A stretch of 42,335 nt of DNA from an uncultured Gammaproteobacteria bacterium (GCA_913050215.1 CAJXBG010000021.1:1-42335); one strand, 5' to 3'; shown: positions 1-8,850, counted from the first letter of the stretch. The notes: generated from the letters alone by a model not told the origin. Numbers and translations: made by a program.

Positions 1-332
1 TGTTCCTCTATGGCCCCCAAAGTCCAACAGCGTTCTGCAACGGCCCGACCTGCGCCGAGCTGCAGGGAGACTGGGTCGTCAGAATGCTGATTCACATGCG
101 TCGAACCGGATCGACACGTGTTGAGTCGACCGCGTGCGCTGACCGTCGATGGGCGGAGCACCTCGAAGAGGTCGCTGCGATGGCCCTGCTCTCTCAGGCC
201 GATAGCTGGTACATGGGGGCCAACATCCCCGGGAAGAGACGCCAGCTCCTGAACTATCCCAGCACCGACGGGTACTTAATGTTCATCGCTGCCTGTGAGG
301 CGAACGGCTACGAGGGGTTTTCCTTCGACTGA
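1..332 (+). CDS. Flavin-containing (Baeyer-Villiger-type) monooxygenase, C-terminal fragment
   Basis: The reading frame is open from the window edge (first full codon at 3) to the TGA ending at 332, so only about the last 110 residues are visible. The peptide has the C-terminal signature of cyclohexanone/phenylacetone-type Baeyer-Villiger monooxygenases: FLYGPQSPTAFCNGPT, then a helix with DWVVRML, then SWYMGANIPGKRRQ, and NGYEGF close to the end. These FAD/NADPH enzymes insert oxygen next to a ketone to give esters or lactones. The Rossmann domains lie outside the window. The stretch looks more GC-rich than the genes to its right, and it ends about 60 bases from the 3' end of a tRNA-Ser gene, which may indicate transferred DNA. 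The family call rests on the C-terminal motif only; substrate is unknown. Confidence 0.8.
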   Translation, partial: FLYGPQSPTAFCNGPTCAELQGDWVVRMLIHMRRTGSTRVESTACADRRWAEHLEEVAAMALLSQADSWYMGANIPGKRRQLLNYPSTDGYLMFIAACEANGYEGFSFD

Positions 333-392
333 CCTGACTCGAGGCTACGGAAAACAAATCACATATTCCGAAGAACGGCCATGTATGGTGGT

Positions 393-483
393 TGGCGGAG
401 AGGGAGGGATTCGAACCCTCGATGAGCTTTTAACCCATACTCCCTTAGCAGGGGAGCGCCTTCGGCCACTCGGCCACCTCTCC
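393..483 (-). tRNA. tRNA-Ser (GCU anticodon)
   Basis: Read on the minus strand, the 91-base sequence starts GGAGAGGTGGCCGAG and ends CCTCTCCG plus an encoded CCA. It has the long variable arm typical of tRNA-Ser, the T-loop GGTTCGAATCC, and an anticodon loop CTGCTAA giving anticodon GCU, which reads AGC/AGU. It lies just downstream of tRNA-Arg on the same strand, and both follow csrA in the broad sense, as serine and arginine tRNAs do in E. coli and Pseudomonas. Its 3' end faces the monooxygenase fragment. Confidence 0.96.
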
Positions 484-542
484 GTAAGACGTTTCGCGAG
501 GCGAAACATAAGAATCTTCCACCATCTATTCTAGAAAATAAA

Positions 543-619
543 TGGCGCGCTGGGAGGGAGTCGAACCCCCGACCTCCTGGTTCGTAGCCAAGCGCTCTAT
601 CCAGCTGAGCTACCAGCGC
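543..619 (-). tRNA. tRNA-Arg (ACG anticodon)
   Basis: The minus-strand sequence folds as a 77-base tRNA: acceptor GCGCTGG pairs with CCAGCGC, the D arm is GCTCAGCTGGATAGAGC, the anticodon loop is CTACGAA (anticodon ACG, read as ICG after deamination), the T arm contains GGGTTCGACTCCC, and the 3' CCA is encoded. It decodes CGU/CGC/CGA. It lies about 60 bases upstream of tRNA-Ser on the same strand, and the two could be co-transcribed. Confidence 0.96.
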
Positions 620-703
620 GCGAAGAAGGCGTATTATCATGATGCGAGTGTACCTCGTCAACTTCGAATACTTCTTTATTGCTTCTTATTGAAAAAAAAC
701 TTC

Positions 704-753
704 ATCAAGGTAATATTACATAATAATATAATTTTTGAAATTTTTTGTAATAT
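704..753 (+). promoter_or_regulatory. Putative promoter/operator of the paaX-like gene
   Basis: A perfect -10 hexamer TATAAT lies at 727–732, 21 bases before the ATG at 754. The spacer region in front of it contains the perfect 10-base palindrome GTAATATTAC (710–719), and a partial copy, GTAATATA, lies just before the start codon. No good -35 box is visible. A palindrome between -35 and -10 suits a repressor site, so autoregulation by the PaaX-like protein is a reasonable inference. The surrounding DNA is very AT-rich, so some of this may be chance. Confidence 0.4.
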
Positions 754-1533
754 ATGAAACCGGCAAACATAATTCTCGATTTATTGAGGACTTACCTCTC
801 CCGAGGAACCTCTGTGCGCAACATTATGCGTACCGGCGCTATGTTTGGTTTTAGTGAAAATCTGATGCGCGTATCACTCTCTAGGCTTGCGGCCAAAGGC
901 ACAGTCGAAAACTTTAAGCGGGGCTATTACAGGTTAACGGACTCAACAGACCACTTGAATGATTTCATTGAAGAGTGGCGCCTTGGGGATGCGCGGCGAC
1001 GCGACTGGCATCGCAACTGGGTACTGGCCCAGGGCGATTCGGATAGCTGGGCGCTGAATGCTTGCGGTTTTTTCTATTTGGATAATCAGCTCTGGGTTAG
1101 ACCAGACAATCTGAAGAGACCTACAGAGGCCCTTCAGACGCTGCTGGAGAACCTCGGCGCAAGTTCGGGTTGCATTATAGCGACAGATGCTAGTTTGTCT
1201 CTGAGTCGGGAAAAGATAGTGCTTGAACGCGTCGCTCGCTACGCTTTACAAAAAAAATATGCTGGAGCAATTATGAAGCTTAAAGAAAGCTTTGCTCGGT
1301 TGACTGTCATTCCAAGCGATGCTGCGCAGAAAGAGAGCTTTTATCTTGGTGGTAGCGCTATTCAAGTGCTTGCGCTTGACCCTTTACTACCAGAAGAAAT
1401 ACAACCCGGCGATGACAGGCGTAGTCTTTGGACACTGATGCTTGAATACGATCAGGTCGGGCGCGCGATTTGGCGAGATAAAAGCGGTGAGTCGCCAATC
1501 ACCCTGCCAACAGCACAGGTGAGCACGGGTTAG
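754..1533 (+). CDS. PaaX-like transcriptional regulator
   Basis: The protein has 259 residues. The N-terminal winged-helix part (about residues 5–65) contains FGFSENLMRVSLSRLAAKG followed by RGYYRLT, as in the PaaX family of phenylacetate-catabolism repressors. The C-terminal part has the family's DPLLPEEI motif near residue 208 and a helical tail. PaaX proteins bind operator DNA and are released by CoA-thioester ligands; the ligand here is unknown. No Shine-Dalgarno sequence precedes the ATG and the leader should be only about 15 bases. The desaturase gene starts 49 bases downstream on the same strand, so the two are probably one transcription unit and the regulator may control membrane lipid desaturation rather than phenylacetate. 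Family is fairly sure; target is inferred. Confidence 0.75.
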   Translation: MKPANIILDLLRTYLSRGTSVRNIMRTGAMFGFSENLMRVSLSRLAAKGTVENFKRGYYRLTDSTDHLNDFIEEWRLGDARRRDWHRNWVLAQGDSDSWALNACGFFYLDNQLWVRPDNLKRPTEALQTLLENLGASSGCIIATDASLSLSREKIVLERVARYALQKKYAGAIMKLKESFARLTVIPSDAAQKESFYLGGSAIQVLALDPLLPEEIQPGDDRRSLWTLMLEYDQVGRAIWRDKSGESPITLPTAQVSTG

Positions 1534-1582
1534 ACCCTAAAATAGGTAATTAAATGCATATCAAGATAAAACAGAGATCGTC

Positions 1583-2509
1583 ATGAACATTAAAACCCTA
1601 TTGACCGAGCAGGAGTTCGCCAGCATTACCCGCAAGGATGATTTTCTTGCGGCAAGGATGGTCGCTACAGATTGGCTATTGATAGGCGGGGCATTTTTTG
1701 TCGCGGGTGCCTATCCAAACCCTCTCACAATCATTCTCGCAATTATACTTATCGGCAGTCGCCAGCTTGGTTTAGGCGTCATCGTGCATGAGGCAGGTCA
1801 CAGAACACTCTTTCGTTCCTCAAAGTTGAACGACTTCGCAGGTAATTGGCTGGCCGGATATTGGGTGTTCTCGGAGAAGACGACCTATATGCGTGGTCAT
1901 CTGAGTCATCACAAACACGCAGGCACTGAACAAGACCCTGACCTCGCGAATTATCGTGCTTACCCTATCGACAAACAGGCGTTGAAGCGAAAGGTCATCC
2001 GCGATCTCACCGGACAAATTGGCTGGCGCAGATTAAAATCTATCGGTCGACTCATTCGCAAAGTGGCACTGCACAAACGGGCCGTCCGCCAATACGTTCT
2101 GCGAAGTCTTGGCGTTAACTTATTACTATTTAGTCTTTTGGCTCTGAGTGGTCATGCATGGCTGTATGCAATTTGGGTTATCGCATTTATGACAACACAC
2201 ATGCTAGTGGTGCGAATTCGGCAAATTGCTGAACACGCCGCTGTACCAGATCTGCTAGACCTAGATCCTCGCAAAAACACCCGCACGCTGTATGTCAATG
2301 CGCTCGAGAACCTCCTGATAGCGCCCCACGGCGTGAACTATCATCTTGAACATCATTTGCTTGCTTCTGTACCCATCTACCGGCTACCCGCGTTTCATGA
2401 CATGTTGCTTAGAAAGGGATTTTACGATGAAGTTAGCTTTCAGCGAGGATATCTGGATCTTTTACGCAGCGTGACGCGCAATACAGGCCAGACGATGGGG
2501 GCGGGATAA
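1583..2509 (+). CDS. Membrane fatty acid desaturase family protein
   Basis: The 308-residue protein carries the three histidine boxes of the membrane di-iron desaturase/hydroxylase superfamily: HEAGH (69–73), HLSHH (106–110) and HLEHH (254–258), plus QIAEH near 214–218. Hydrophobic stretches around residues 28–65 and 175–210 fit the usual two membrane hairpins. Such enzymes introduce double bonds, or hydroxyl groups, into acyl chains in the inner membrane using O2 and an electron donor. It follows the PaaX-like gene by 49 bases and is probably regulated with it. Its stop codon is only 8 bases from the csrA stop on the opposite strand, leaving no room for a separate terminator. Regioselectivity and exact substrate cannot be read from the sequence. 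Confidence 0.85.
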   Translation: MNIKTLLTEQEFASITRKDDFLAARMVATDWLLIGGAFFVAGAYPNPLTIILAIILIGSRQLGLGVIVHEAGHRTLFRSSKLNDFAGNWLAGYWVFSEKTTYMRGHLSHHKHAGTEQDPDLANYRAYPIDKQALKRKVIRDLTGQIGWRRLKSIGRLIRKVALHKRAVRQYVLRSLGVNLLLFSLLALSGHAWLYAIWVIAFMTTHMLVVRIRQIAEHAAVPDLLDLDPRKNTRTLYVNALENLLIAPHGVNYHLEHHLLASVPIYRLPAFHDMLLRKGFYDEVSFQRGYLDLLRSVTRNTGQTMGAG

Positions 2510-2517
2510 TTTAGGCA

Positions 2518-2712
2518 TCAATCTGGGGTATCGTCTTTTTCGTTACCTCCGTGACACTGAATGCGGTCATAAATTTCTTCACGATGCACGGCGACTTCAC
2601 GTGGCGCATTAACGCCGATTCGGACTTGATTACCTTTGACTTCAAGTACTGTCACGGTGACATCATCGCCAATCATCAAGGTCTCGCCAACGCGCCGCGT
2701 CAGAATCAACAT
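2518..2712 (-). CDS. csrA: Carbon storage regulator CsrA/RsmA
   Basis: This is a 64-residue homodimeric RNA-binding protein that recognises ANGGA motifs in mRNA leaders and controls translation and stability. The N-terminus [10 protein letters not shown] and the segment [13 protein letters not shown] match CsrA/RsmA closely, including RNA-contact residues L4 and R44. Length fits the family (about 61–67). The start ATG follows GGTGGGGAAG at good spacing. The position downstream of alaS and lysC is the standard gammaproteobacterial arrangement. The acidic tail NEKDDTPD is variable in the family and not remarkable. Confidence 0.97.
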   Translation of the reverse strand: MLILTRRVGETLMIGDDVTVTVLEVKGNQVRIGVNAPREVAVHREEIYDRIQCHGGNEKDDTPD

Positions 2713-2807
2713 AAGTCTTCCCCACCAAATTCCGTTGCGCTAATACCTCGTCTTTGACTTAAGCTCTACGGAATCGTTATTTTTATTATTTTGGTTGTTT
2801 TTTGACC

Positions 2808-2837
2808 ATTGTAGATGAATTTCGTTCAATAGTTCAA
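2808..2837 (-). promoter_or_regulatory. Putative sigma-70 promoter of csrA
   Basis: On the minus strand the sequence reads TTGAAC (2837–2832), an 18-base spacer, then TACAAT (2813–2808). The -10 matches the consensus at five of six positions and the -35 at four. It lies about 95 bases upstream of the csrA ATG. A second TTGAAC copy in the spacer is too close to serve as a -35. The 284-base lysC–csrA gap has no other obvious element. Confidence 0.45.
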
Positions 2838-2996
2838 AGATTAAAGGCTCACAAGCACGAAATATTCATATTAGGCAGGCGCTACCAATCCGGATAAGCC
2901 ATCGTTGTTTCATTAGCAATCGGCGATCAAACCTTAAACCACCAGGACAACGCCCGATAAATACGCATTTATCCGTGAAAAACCGCTAGGCTTTTA

Positions 2997-4286
2997 TCAA
3001 TTCTCTTCTAACTCAAACGCCGTATGCAGTGACCGGACGGCCAATTCTAGATATTTTTGCTCAATGACAACCGAAATCTTGATTTCTGACGTTGATATCA
3101 TTTGAATATTGATCGACTCGTCAGACAGTGCACGGAACATCCGAGTAGCAACACCGGCATGGGACCGCATACCGACCCCGACAATAGACAATTTAACGAT
3201 ATTGTTATCACCCGTAACTTCCCGCGCACCAATCTCTTTTGAAACACCCGTCAGTATTTCCATCGCCTGCTCGTAATCACTACGTGACACAGTGCAGGTA
3301 AAATCGGTACTCATATCAGCCGCTACATTTTGCACAATCATATCGACTTCAATGTTCGCGTCGCTAATCGGTCCAAGAATTTTAGAGGCAATCCCCGGGA
3401 CATCACGAACGCCAAGTACGGTTAATTTCGCTTCATCTTTCGAGAATGCGATGCCAGATATCAATGGTTGTTCCATAGTGCCTGCTTCCTTACTGTTTCG
3501 ATCGCTTTTCTGTGATGGCTTTTTATCCTGAGAGGACTCATTTGCGATAAGTGTTCCCGGTGCCTCGGCGTTAAAACTTGAGAGCACCCTGATCGGTACA
3601 TTGTATTTGCTGGCAAACTCAACCGCCCTGGGCGCGAGTACACCAGAACCTAGACTTGCCAATTCGAGCATTTCCTCAAAGGTGAGTCGAGACAAGCAAC
3701 GTGCCTCTTCGACCATTCGCGGATCAGTCGTATAGACACCGTCGACATCGGTATGTATCTGGCACTCTGTCGCATCGAGCGCGGCGGCAAGGGCTACAGC
3801 GGAGGTATCGGAACCTCCTCGACCGATTGTTGTAATGTTTCCTTCCGCGTCCGCCCCTTGAAAACCAGCGACGACGACAATTGAACCACCCTCAAGATCG
3901 TGAAGTATCTTGTCAGTTTGGATCTCTTGAATTCTCGCCCTGGTGTGCGATGAGTCAGTGACAATACGGATTTGACTACCGGTGTAGGATTTTGCTTTTT
4001 GTCCGCGATTGATCAAAATCATTGATAAAAGGGCAATCGTCACCTGTTCGCCAGTGGACAGCAGCACATCTGTTTCGCGCCTGAGCAAATCGCGACGGGT
4101 ACTTGAACTCGTTACTGCTTCCTTCGCGAGCTCCACCAAACGGTCGGTTTCCTTGCCCATCGCAGAAACGACGACCACCACCTGATGGCCATTTTCCCGC
4201 GCTAAGAGAATTCGGTCAGCAACATTATTCAGATACTCGATATTGGCAACCGATGTACCCCCAAATTTTTGAACAATCAGAGCCAT
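2997..4286 (-). CDS. lysC: Aspartate kinase
   Basis: It phosphorylates aspartate, the first step of lysine, threonine, methionine and diaminopimelate synthesis. The 429-residue protein starts MALIVQKFGGTSV; the amino-acid kinase domain runs to about 245 with GRGGSDTSAVALAAALDA at 156–173. Two ACT domains follow from about residue 280 (VLGVRDVPGIASKIL and LSIVGVGMRSHAGVA) and should give feedback inhibition by lysine/threonine. The linker at 250–270 (SSQDKKPSQKSDRNSKEAG) is longer and more charged than the short linker I recall in Pseudomonas LysC. A Met at residue 271 (codon at 3476) sits behind AAGGA and could start a separate regulatory subunit. It is in the usual place between alaS and csrA. 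Confidence 0.96.
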   Translation of the reverse strand: MALIVQKFGGTSVANIEYLNNVADRILLARENGHQVVVVVSAMGKETDRLVELAKEAVTSSSTRRDLLRRETDVLLSTGEQVTIALLSMILINRGQKAKSYTGSQIRIVTDSSHTRARIQEIQTDKILHDLEGGSIVVVAGFQGADAEGNITTIGRGGSDTSAVALAAALDATECQIHTDVDGVYTTDPRMVEEARCLSRLTFEEMLELASLGSGVLAPRAVEFASKYNVPIRVLSSFNAEAPGTLIANESSQDKKPSQKSDRNSKEAGTMEQPLISGIAFSKDEAKLTVLGVRDVPGIASKILGPISDANIEVDMIVQNVAADMSTDFTCTVSRSDYEQAMEILTGVSKEIGAREVTGDNNIVKLSIVGVGMRSHAGVATRMFRALSDESINIQMISTSEIKISVVIEQKYLELAVRSLHTAFELEEN

Positions 4287-4422
4287 AAATGCTTTCTTTT
4301 AAAAAGTGGACAACCGTTCGTGCCTGCAGCGCAGGCGGCATTATTCTAACGTGTTAAAACAAAATCATTTGGCTGTCGTTTCGTATTCTTCACTCCACTG
4401 CAGCCATTTCGATTGCTGGTTT

Positions 4423-7026
4423 TCAGGGAGTGCTCTTCTCAAGAATGTATTCGGGGATCGAATCCAACGCATTTGGCAACGCCTCAACGTCACTACCCCC
4501 GGCACGGGCCATATCCGGTCTGCCGCCACCCTTTCCGCCCACCTGACTCGCTACGTGATTAACAAGCGCTCCGGCCTGAATGGTTTCGGTAAGGTCCTGA
4601 GTCACACCCGCGATCAATGTTATCTTATTCTCATTTACCGCGGCGAGCACGACGATTCCTGATTGTATCTTGTTTTTCAATCGATCCATGACATCAGGCA
4701 GTGTCTTCGGGTCGCCGCCATCAATGCGATTAACGATCAGCTTAATACCATTAACTTCAATCGCCGAGTCCGCAAGATCGTTACCCGCGCCACTCGCAAG
4801 TTTCATATTGAGCTGACTCACTTCTTTTTCAAGCTTCTTGTTTTGCTCTACGAGTTGCCGGATTTTATCGCTGAAATTACCTTTGTCTGCCCGTAACACT
4901 CCGGCTGACTCAGTAAGCGAATCTTCAAGCGCTTCAATGGTATCAAGTGCATTGGCACCGGTCACACCTTCTATTCGTCTAACCCCGGATGCAATCCCCT
5001 GCTCACTGGTCAGTCTAAAAATCCCAATATCACCCGTTCGTTTGGCATGGGTGCCGCCACAAAGTTCAACTGAGAAGCCACTGCCCATCGTCAACACTCT
5101 AACTTCCTCGGAGTACTTCTCGCCGAACAAGGCCATGGCCCCTTTTTCACGCGCCTGCTCCAACGGCATAACTTCTGTCACAACCCCGGTGTTAGCCCTG
5201 ATTTCATCGTTCACCAAGCGTTCAATTTGTCGCTGCTCTTCTGCAGTGACTGGTTCAAAATGTGAAAAGTCGAATCTGAGGCGCTCTGCATCAACCAGCG
5301 AACCTCTCTGATTCACATGATCTCCCAACACGGTTCTTAGCGCTGCATGCAAAAGATGCGTTGCGGAATGGTTAAGTCTCGTTGCGTCTCTGGGGGACTT
5401 GTCAACGTCGGCCGTTAACGTCTGACCAACTTTCAACTCTCCCTCGAGCAATTTTCCTTTATGCAGGAAAGCATCACCGGCCTTGACGGTATCAGACACG
5501 TCAAACGTTATGCCATTACCGTAAATTCTTCCGGTATCACCGACTTGTCCGCCTGACTCCGCATAAAAAGGCGTAGCGTTCATCACCAACACGCCCTCGC
5601 TCCCCTCGATGATACTGTCAGCAGGCCGATCATCAACAAACAAAGCGATAACTGTTCCGTCGGCTAACAGTTCGTCATAACCGGTAAACAAAGTGGTTTC
5701 CGTTAATTTGTATTGGTCCACGTCTACGCTGCCAAATTTACTGGCCGCTCGCGCGCGCTGCCTTTGTGCTTCCATTTCCACTTCAAAGCCAGCCATATCA
5801 AGGGTGAGCTCCCGTTCTCGCGCAATATCTGCGGTGAGATCTGTCGGAAACCCGTAGGTGTCATAGAGCTTGAACACCACGTCACCGGGTATTTCCTTAC
5901 CTTCAAGTTTTACGATCGCCTCACTCAGGATTTTCATACCTTGGTCGAGCGTTACATCAAATTGCTCTTCCTCTTTCAGCAGCACTCTTTCAATTTGAGC
6001 CCGAGCTTTGGCGATGAGCGGGTATGCTTCTCCCATTGTCTCAACCATCGTTTCGACCATTTTGTGGAAGAAAGGACCGCTAGACTGTAATTTGTGTCCG
6101 TGGCGCAGCGCACGACGGATAATTCTTCGCATCACATATCCACGTCCTTCATTAGACGGAAGCACACCATCCGCGATCAAGAATGTACTTGTGCGAATGT
6201 GGTCAGCAATGACTTTTAACGAGGGTTCAGCCAAATCTGTTTGGTCTAGCAGCTCTGCTGCGCGCTTGATGAGCGTCTTAAAAACATCAATATCGTAATT
6301 GTTGTGCACGTCCTGCAAAATCGCTGCAAGGCGTTCAAGCCCCATACCGGTATCAACACAGGGTTTAGGTAAGGGCGTTAGTGTCCCGTCAGCAGAACGG
6401 TCAAATTGGGTAAACACCAGATTCCAGATTTCAATGAATCGATCAAGATCGCCATCGGGACTTCCCGGCGGACCACCCGGTACACTTTCCCCGTGGTCCC
6501 AAAATATTTCAGAACTGGGGCCACAAGGGCCAGTGTCGCCCATGGTCCAGAAATTGTCATCGTCCCCCAAACGTGTGACACGTTCAGGATCGAAGCCAAT
6601 GTGGTTCACCCAGATATCTTCAGCTTCATCATCACTGGTATGCACTGTGACCCAGAGCCTTTCTTTCGGCAGCTTGATGACTTCTGTCAAAAACTCCCAA
6701 GCAAATTCAATCGCCTCTTTTTTGAAATAATCGCCAAAACTGAAATTACCGAGCATTTCGAAAAAAGTGTGGTGTCTCGCGGTATAACCCACGTTATCGA
6801 GATCATTGTGTTTACCACCAGCGCGAACACAACGCTGGCAACTTGCGGCTCGCGTATAGCCTCGATTTTCCCTGAAAGCGAGCGCTTCCTTAAACTGGAC
6901 CATGCCAGAATTTGTAAACAGTAGAGTGGGGTCATTATCCGGCACAAGTGCAGCACTATCGACCACGGTGTGGCCCTTGCTAGCAAAATAGTCCAAATAT
7001 GCTTTACGCAGCTCGCGAGTGTCCAT
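4423..7026 (-). CDS. alaS: Alanyl-tRNA synthetase
   Basis: It charges tRNA-Ala. From the ATG at 7026 the protein has 867 residues, close to E. coli AlaRS (876). The frame stays open further upstream to 7143, but homology starts at MDTRELRKAYLDYFASKGH, and that ATG has GAAGAAG in front of it. Visible parts are the class II catalytic core (PDNDPTLLFTNSGMVQF; RHHTFFEMLGNFSFGDYF), the editing domain with HSATHLLHA and CGGTHAKRTGDIG zinc-site residues, a coiled coil, and the C-terminal glycine-rich motif VGGKGGGRPDMARAGG. Neighbours recX and lysC lie on the same strand. Confidence 0.97.
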   Translation of the reverse strand: MDTRELRKAYLDYFASKGHTVVDSAALVPDNDPTLLFTNSGMVQFKEALAFRENRGYTRAASCQRCVRAGGKHNDLDNVGYTARHHTFFEMLGNFSFGDYFKKEAIEFAWEFLTEVIKLPKERLWVTVHTSDDEAEDIWVNHIGFDPERVTRLGDDDNFWTMGDTGPCGPSSEIFWDHGESVPGGPPGSPDGDLDRFIEIWNLVFTQFDRSADGTLTPLPKPCVDTGMGLERLAAILQDVHNNYDIDVFKTLIKRAAELLDQTDLAEPSLKVIADHIRTSTFLIADGVLPSNEGRGYVMRRIIRRALRHGHKLQSSGPFFHKMVETMVETMGEAYPLIAKARAQIERVLLKEEEQFDVTLDQGMKILSEAIVKLEGKEIPGDVVFKLYDTYGFPTDLTADIARERELTLDMAGFEVEMEAQRQRARAASKFGSVDVDQYKLTETTLFTGYDELLADGTVIALFVDDRPADSIIEGSEGVLVMNATPFYAESGGQVGDTGRIYGNGITFDVSDTVKAGDAFLHKGKLLEGELKVGQTLTADVDKSPRDATRLNHSATHLLHAALRTVLGDHVNQRGSLVDAERLRFDFSHFEPVTAEEQRQIERLVNDEIRANTGVVTEVMPLEQAREKGAMALFGEKYSEEVRVLTMGSGFSVELCGGTHAKRTGDIGIFRLTSEQGIASGVRRIEGVTGANALDTIEALEDSLTESAGVLRADKGNFSDKIRQLVEQNKKLEKEVSQLNMKLASGAGNDLADSAIEVNGIKLIVNRIDGGDPKTLPDVMDRLKNKIQSGIVVLAAVNENKITLIAGVTQDLTETIQAGALVNHVASQVGGKGGGRPDMARAGGSDVEALPNALDSIPEYILEKSTP

Positions 7027-7108
7027 TGCGATCTTCTTCGTTGATTTCGAGACGGGTAAAGATACAGAAAATAAGCTTAATACAAAATAGAAAACAGGGC
7101 TTTTAACG

Positions 7109-7609
7109 CTATATTGATTGGATTTGGTCCCAAGAGAAACCACGTTGCTGAAGGAATCGGCCCCGTTTCGCTCTTTCGGCTGAATTTCCTGGTAAACCTA
7201 AGCCAAATTTACGCTGCGAGACTTCTTTGGCTTTCTCAAACCAATCGATGTTTTCTTCGAGGAAAGCGGCTGTAATCACTGCGTCATTGAGCCCTTTTTG
7301 CCGGAGCTCACCGCCAATTTTAACCGGGCCATGACCTTTATTGGATCTCGATCGGATAACAGATCCGGCCAGACGATAGTCACTCTGCAACCCTTCATCG
7401 GTCAGTCGGTCAATCTGGCATTGAATGGCTTCTATGCCGGCTTCATCCACATCACCGTTCAAACGTTTTCGAAACCGGATTTGGAGCTTGTTCAGCAACT
7501 CCAGCCGAGAGTGCTCCCGACGCGCAAGCAAATCCATCGCAGCACGTCGGATATCAGCAGGCTTGAGTTCAATCCTTTCAGATTCAGGATCCGCTGATTG
7601 GTGTGACAT
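7109..7609 (-). CDS. recX: Regulatory protein RecX
   Basis: RecX is a small all-helical protein that caps RecA filaments and inhibits recombinase activity. From the ATG at 7609 it has 166 residues, the same as E. coli RecX. It contains [16 protein letters not shown] near the N-terminus and [17 protein letters not shown] in the middle, as the family does. This start lies 26 bases inside the 3' end of recA, so translation is probably coupled to recA. A longer open frame upstream to 7780 sits wholly inside recA and adds residues with no family match, so I rejected it. The Shine-Dalgarno (CTGAAG) is weak, which fits coupling. Confidence 0.92.
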   Translation of the reverse strand: MSHQSADPESERIELKPADIRRAAMDLLARREHSRLELLNKLQIRFRKRLNGDVDEAGIEAIQCQIDRLTDEGLQSDYRLAGSVIRSRSNKGHGPVKIGGELRQKGLNDAVITAAFLEENIDWFEKAKEVSQRKFGLGLPGNSAERAKRGRFLQQRGFSWDQIQSI

Positions 7610-8687
7610 TGTCTTCAGCCACTTCCTCTTCACCACCCGCAGGCGAAAGCAGCTTATCCCTGACTCTTTGTTCGATTTCGGCCCCCATTTCAGGGTTGTC
7701 TGCCAAAAACTGAGCAGCGTTTTTCTTACCCTGGCCGATACGATCATCTTTGTAGCTGTACCAAGCACCTGCCTTATCAACGATCCCTATCTGTACACCC
7801 AAATCAATCACCTCGCCAAGACGGTTGATGCCCTGACCGTAAACGATCTGAAATTCGGTCTGCTTAAAAGGCGGCGCTACTTTGTTCTTGATGACCTTGA
7901 CTCTGGTTTCATTGCCGATAATCTCGTCGCCTTCCTTGATGGCTCCGATGCGTCGAATATCCAGCCGTACGGAAGAGTAGAACTTGAGCGCGTTACCACC
8001 GGTTGTCGTTTCCGGACTACCAAACATCACACCAATCTTCATTCGAATTTGATTAATGAAGATGACCAGCGTGTTTGAGTTCTTAATATTACCCGTCATT
8101 TTCCTAAGCGCTTGGCTCATCAATCGAGCCTGAAGCCCAACGTGATGGTCTCCCATGTCACCCTCTATCTCTGCCTTGGGCGTCAGCGCTGCAACCGAGT
8201 CTACAATCACTACATCAACCGCACCGGACCGAACAACCATGTCGCAAATTTCGAGCGCCTGCTCGCCAGTGTCAGGCTGGGACACTAGCAGATCTTCAAT
8301 ATTCACGCCTAACGCTTCCGCATACAGTGGATCCAGTGCGTGCTCTGCATCTATAAATGCGCATGTGCCGCCTGCTTTCTGTGCTTCGGCGATGACCTGA
8401 AGCGTCAACGTTGTTTTACCCGATGATTCCGGTCCATATATTTCAACGACTCGCCCCTTAGGCAAACCACCGATGCCTAACGCCACGTCCAAACCGAGCG
8501 AACCGGTTGAGATGGCTGGAATTTTCACGTTCGGCGTATCACCTAGGCGCATCATTGTGCCTTTACCAAACTGACGTTCAATTTGAGATAAGGCAGCGGT
8601 CAATGCTTTTTCTTTCTGAGGATCCATTTTCGTTGCTTCGGCGCTGGATGAGTTCTTTGAAGGTGCTTTTGTTTCCATATCTGCCAT
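7584..8687 (-). CDS. recA: Recombinase RecA
   Basis: RecA polymerises on single-stranded DNA, drives homologous recombination and triggers LexA self-cleavage. The 367-residue protein shows Walker [10 protein letters not shown] (85–93), the SOS-core segments, loop regions with [22 protein letters not shown], and an acidic C-terminal tail. The N-terminus has about 15–20 extra Ser/Lys-rich residues before [13 protein letters not shown] compared with E. coli. The first ATG has AAAGGT behind it and the internal ATG at residue 21 has a poorer site, so I keep the long form. recX follows with an overlap and a LexA-controlled promoter lies upstream. Confidence 0.98.
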   Translation of the reverse strand: MADMETKAPSKNSSSAEATKMDPQKEKALTAALSQIERQFGKGTMMRLGDTPNVKIPAISTGSLGLDVALGIGGLPKGRVVEIYGPESSGKTTLTLQVIAEAQKAGGTCAFIDAEHALDPLYAEALGVNIEDLLVSQPDTGEQALEICDMVVRSGAVDVVIVDSVAALTPKAEIEGDMGDHHVGLQARLMSQALRKMTGNIKNSNTLVIFINQIRMKIGVMFGSPETTTGGNALKFYSSVRLDIRRIGAIKEGDEIIGNETRVKVIKNKVAPPFKQTEFQIVYGQGINRLGEVIDLGVQIGIVDKAGAWYSYKDDRIGQGKKNAAQFLADNPEMGAEIEQRVRDKLLSPAGGEEEVAEDNVTPISGS

Positions 8688-8822
8688 GACTTTTACCTTT
8701 TTTCAGTGATCTTTTCGTTATCAGTTGTATTTTGAGACCAATCTCTCGTTGCTGACCGGACTGTTTTGATTGGTCGGCGAGTTGAGATTTACTTCTAAAC
8801 TGAACTCTTTTTCGTAAATGCA

Positions 8823-8850
8823 TTTATACTGTATATAAAACCAGTGTTCC
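8823..8850 (-). promoter_or_regulatory. LexA (SOS) box overlapping the recA promoter
   Basis: On the minus strand: GGAACA (-35, 8850–8845), then CTGGTTTTATATACAG (8844–8829), then TATAAA (-10, 8828–8823) and TGC. The 16-base middle part fits the LexA consensus CTG-N10-CAG and is the promoter spacer itself. E. coli recA has the same design, with its SOS box forming the 16-base spacer between TTGATA and TATAAT, again followed by TGC. The start codon is about 136 bases downstream. This supports SOS induction of recA–recX. Confidence 0.9.

Noticed and set aside
4326-4345. Terminator between alaS and lysC (GCCTGC–GCT–GCAGGC on the minus strand)
   Set aside because: The stem has a three-base loop and no T run on either strand.
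4838-5311. 157-codon plus-strand frame inside alaS
   Set aside because: It is antisense to the editing domain of a certain gene and has a serine-rich composition typical of shadow frames.
7027-7143. N-terminal extension of AlaRS by 39 residues
   Set aside because: The extra residues are hydrophobic and unlike the family; the internal ATG at 7026 has a good ribosome-binding site and matches the E. coli start.
7610-7780. Extended RecX start inside recA
   Set aside because: The added 57 residues lie within recA codons in another frame and have no RecX similarity.
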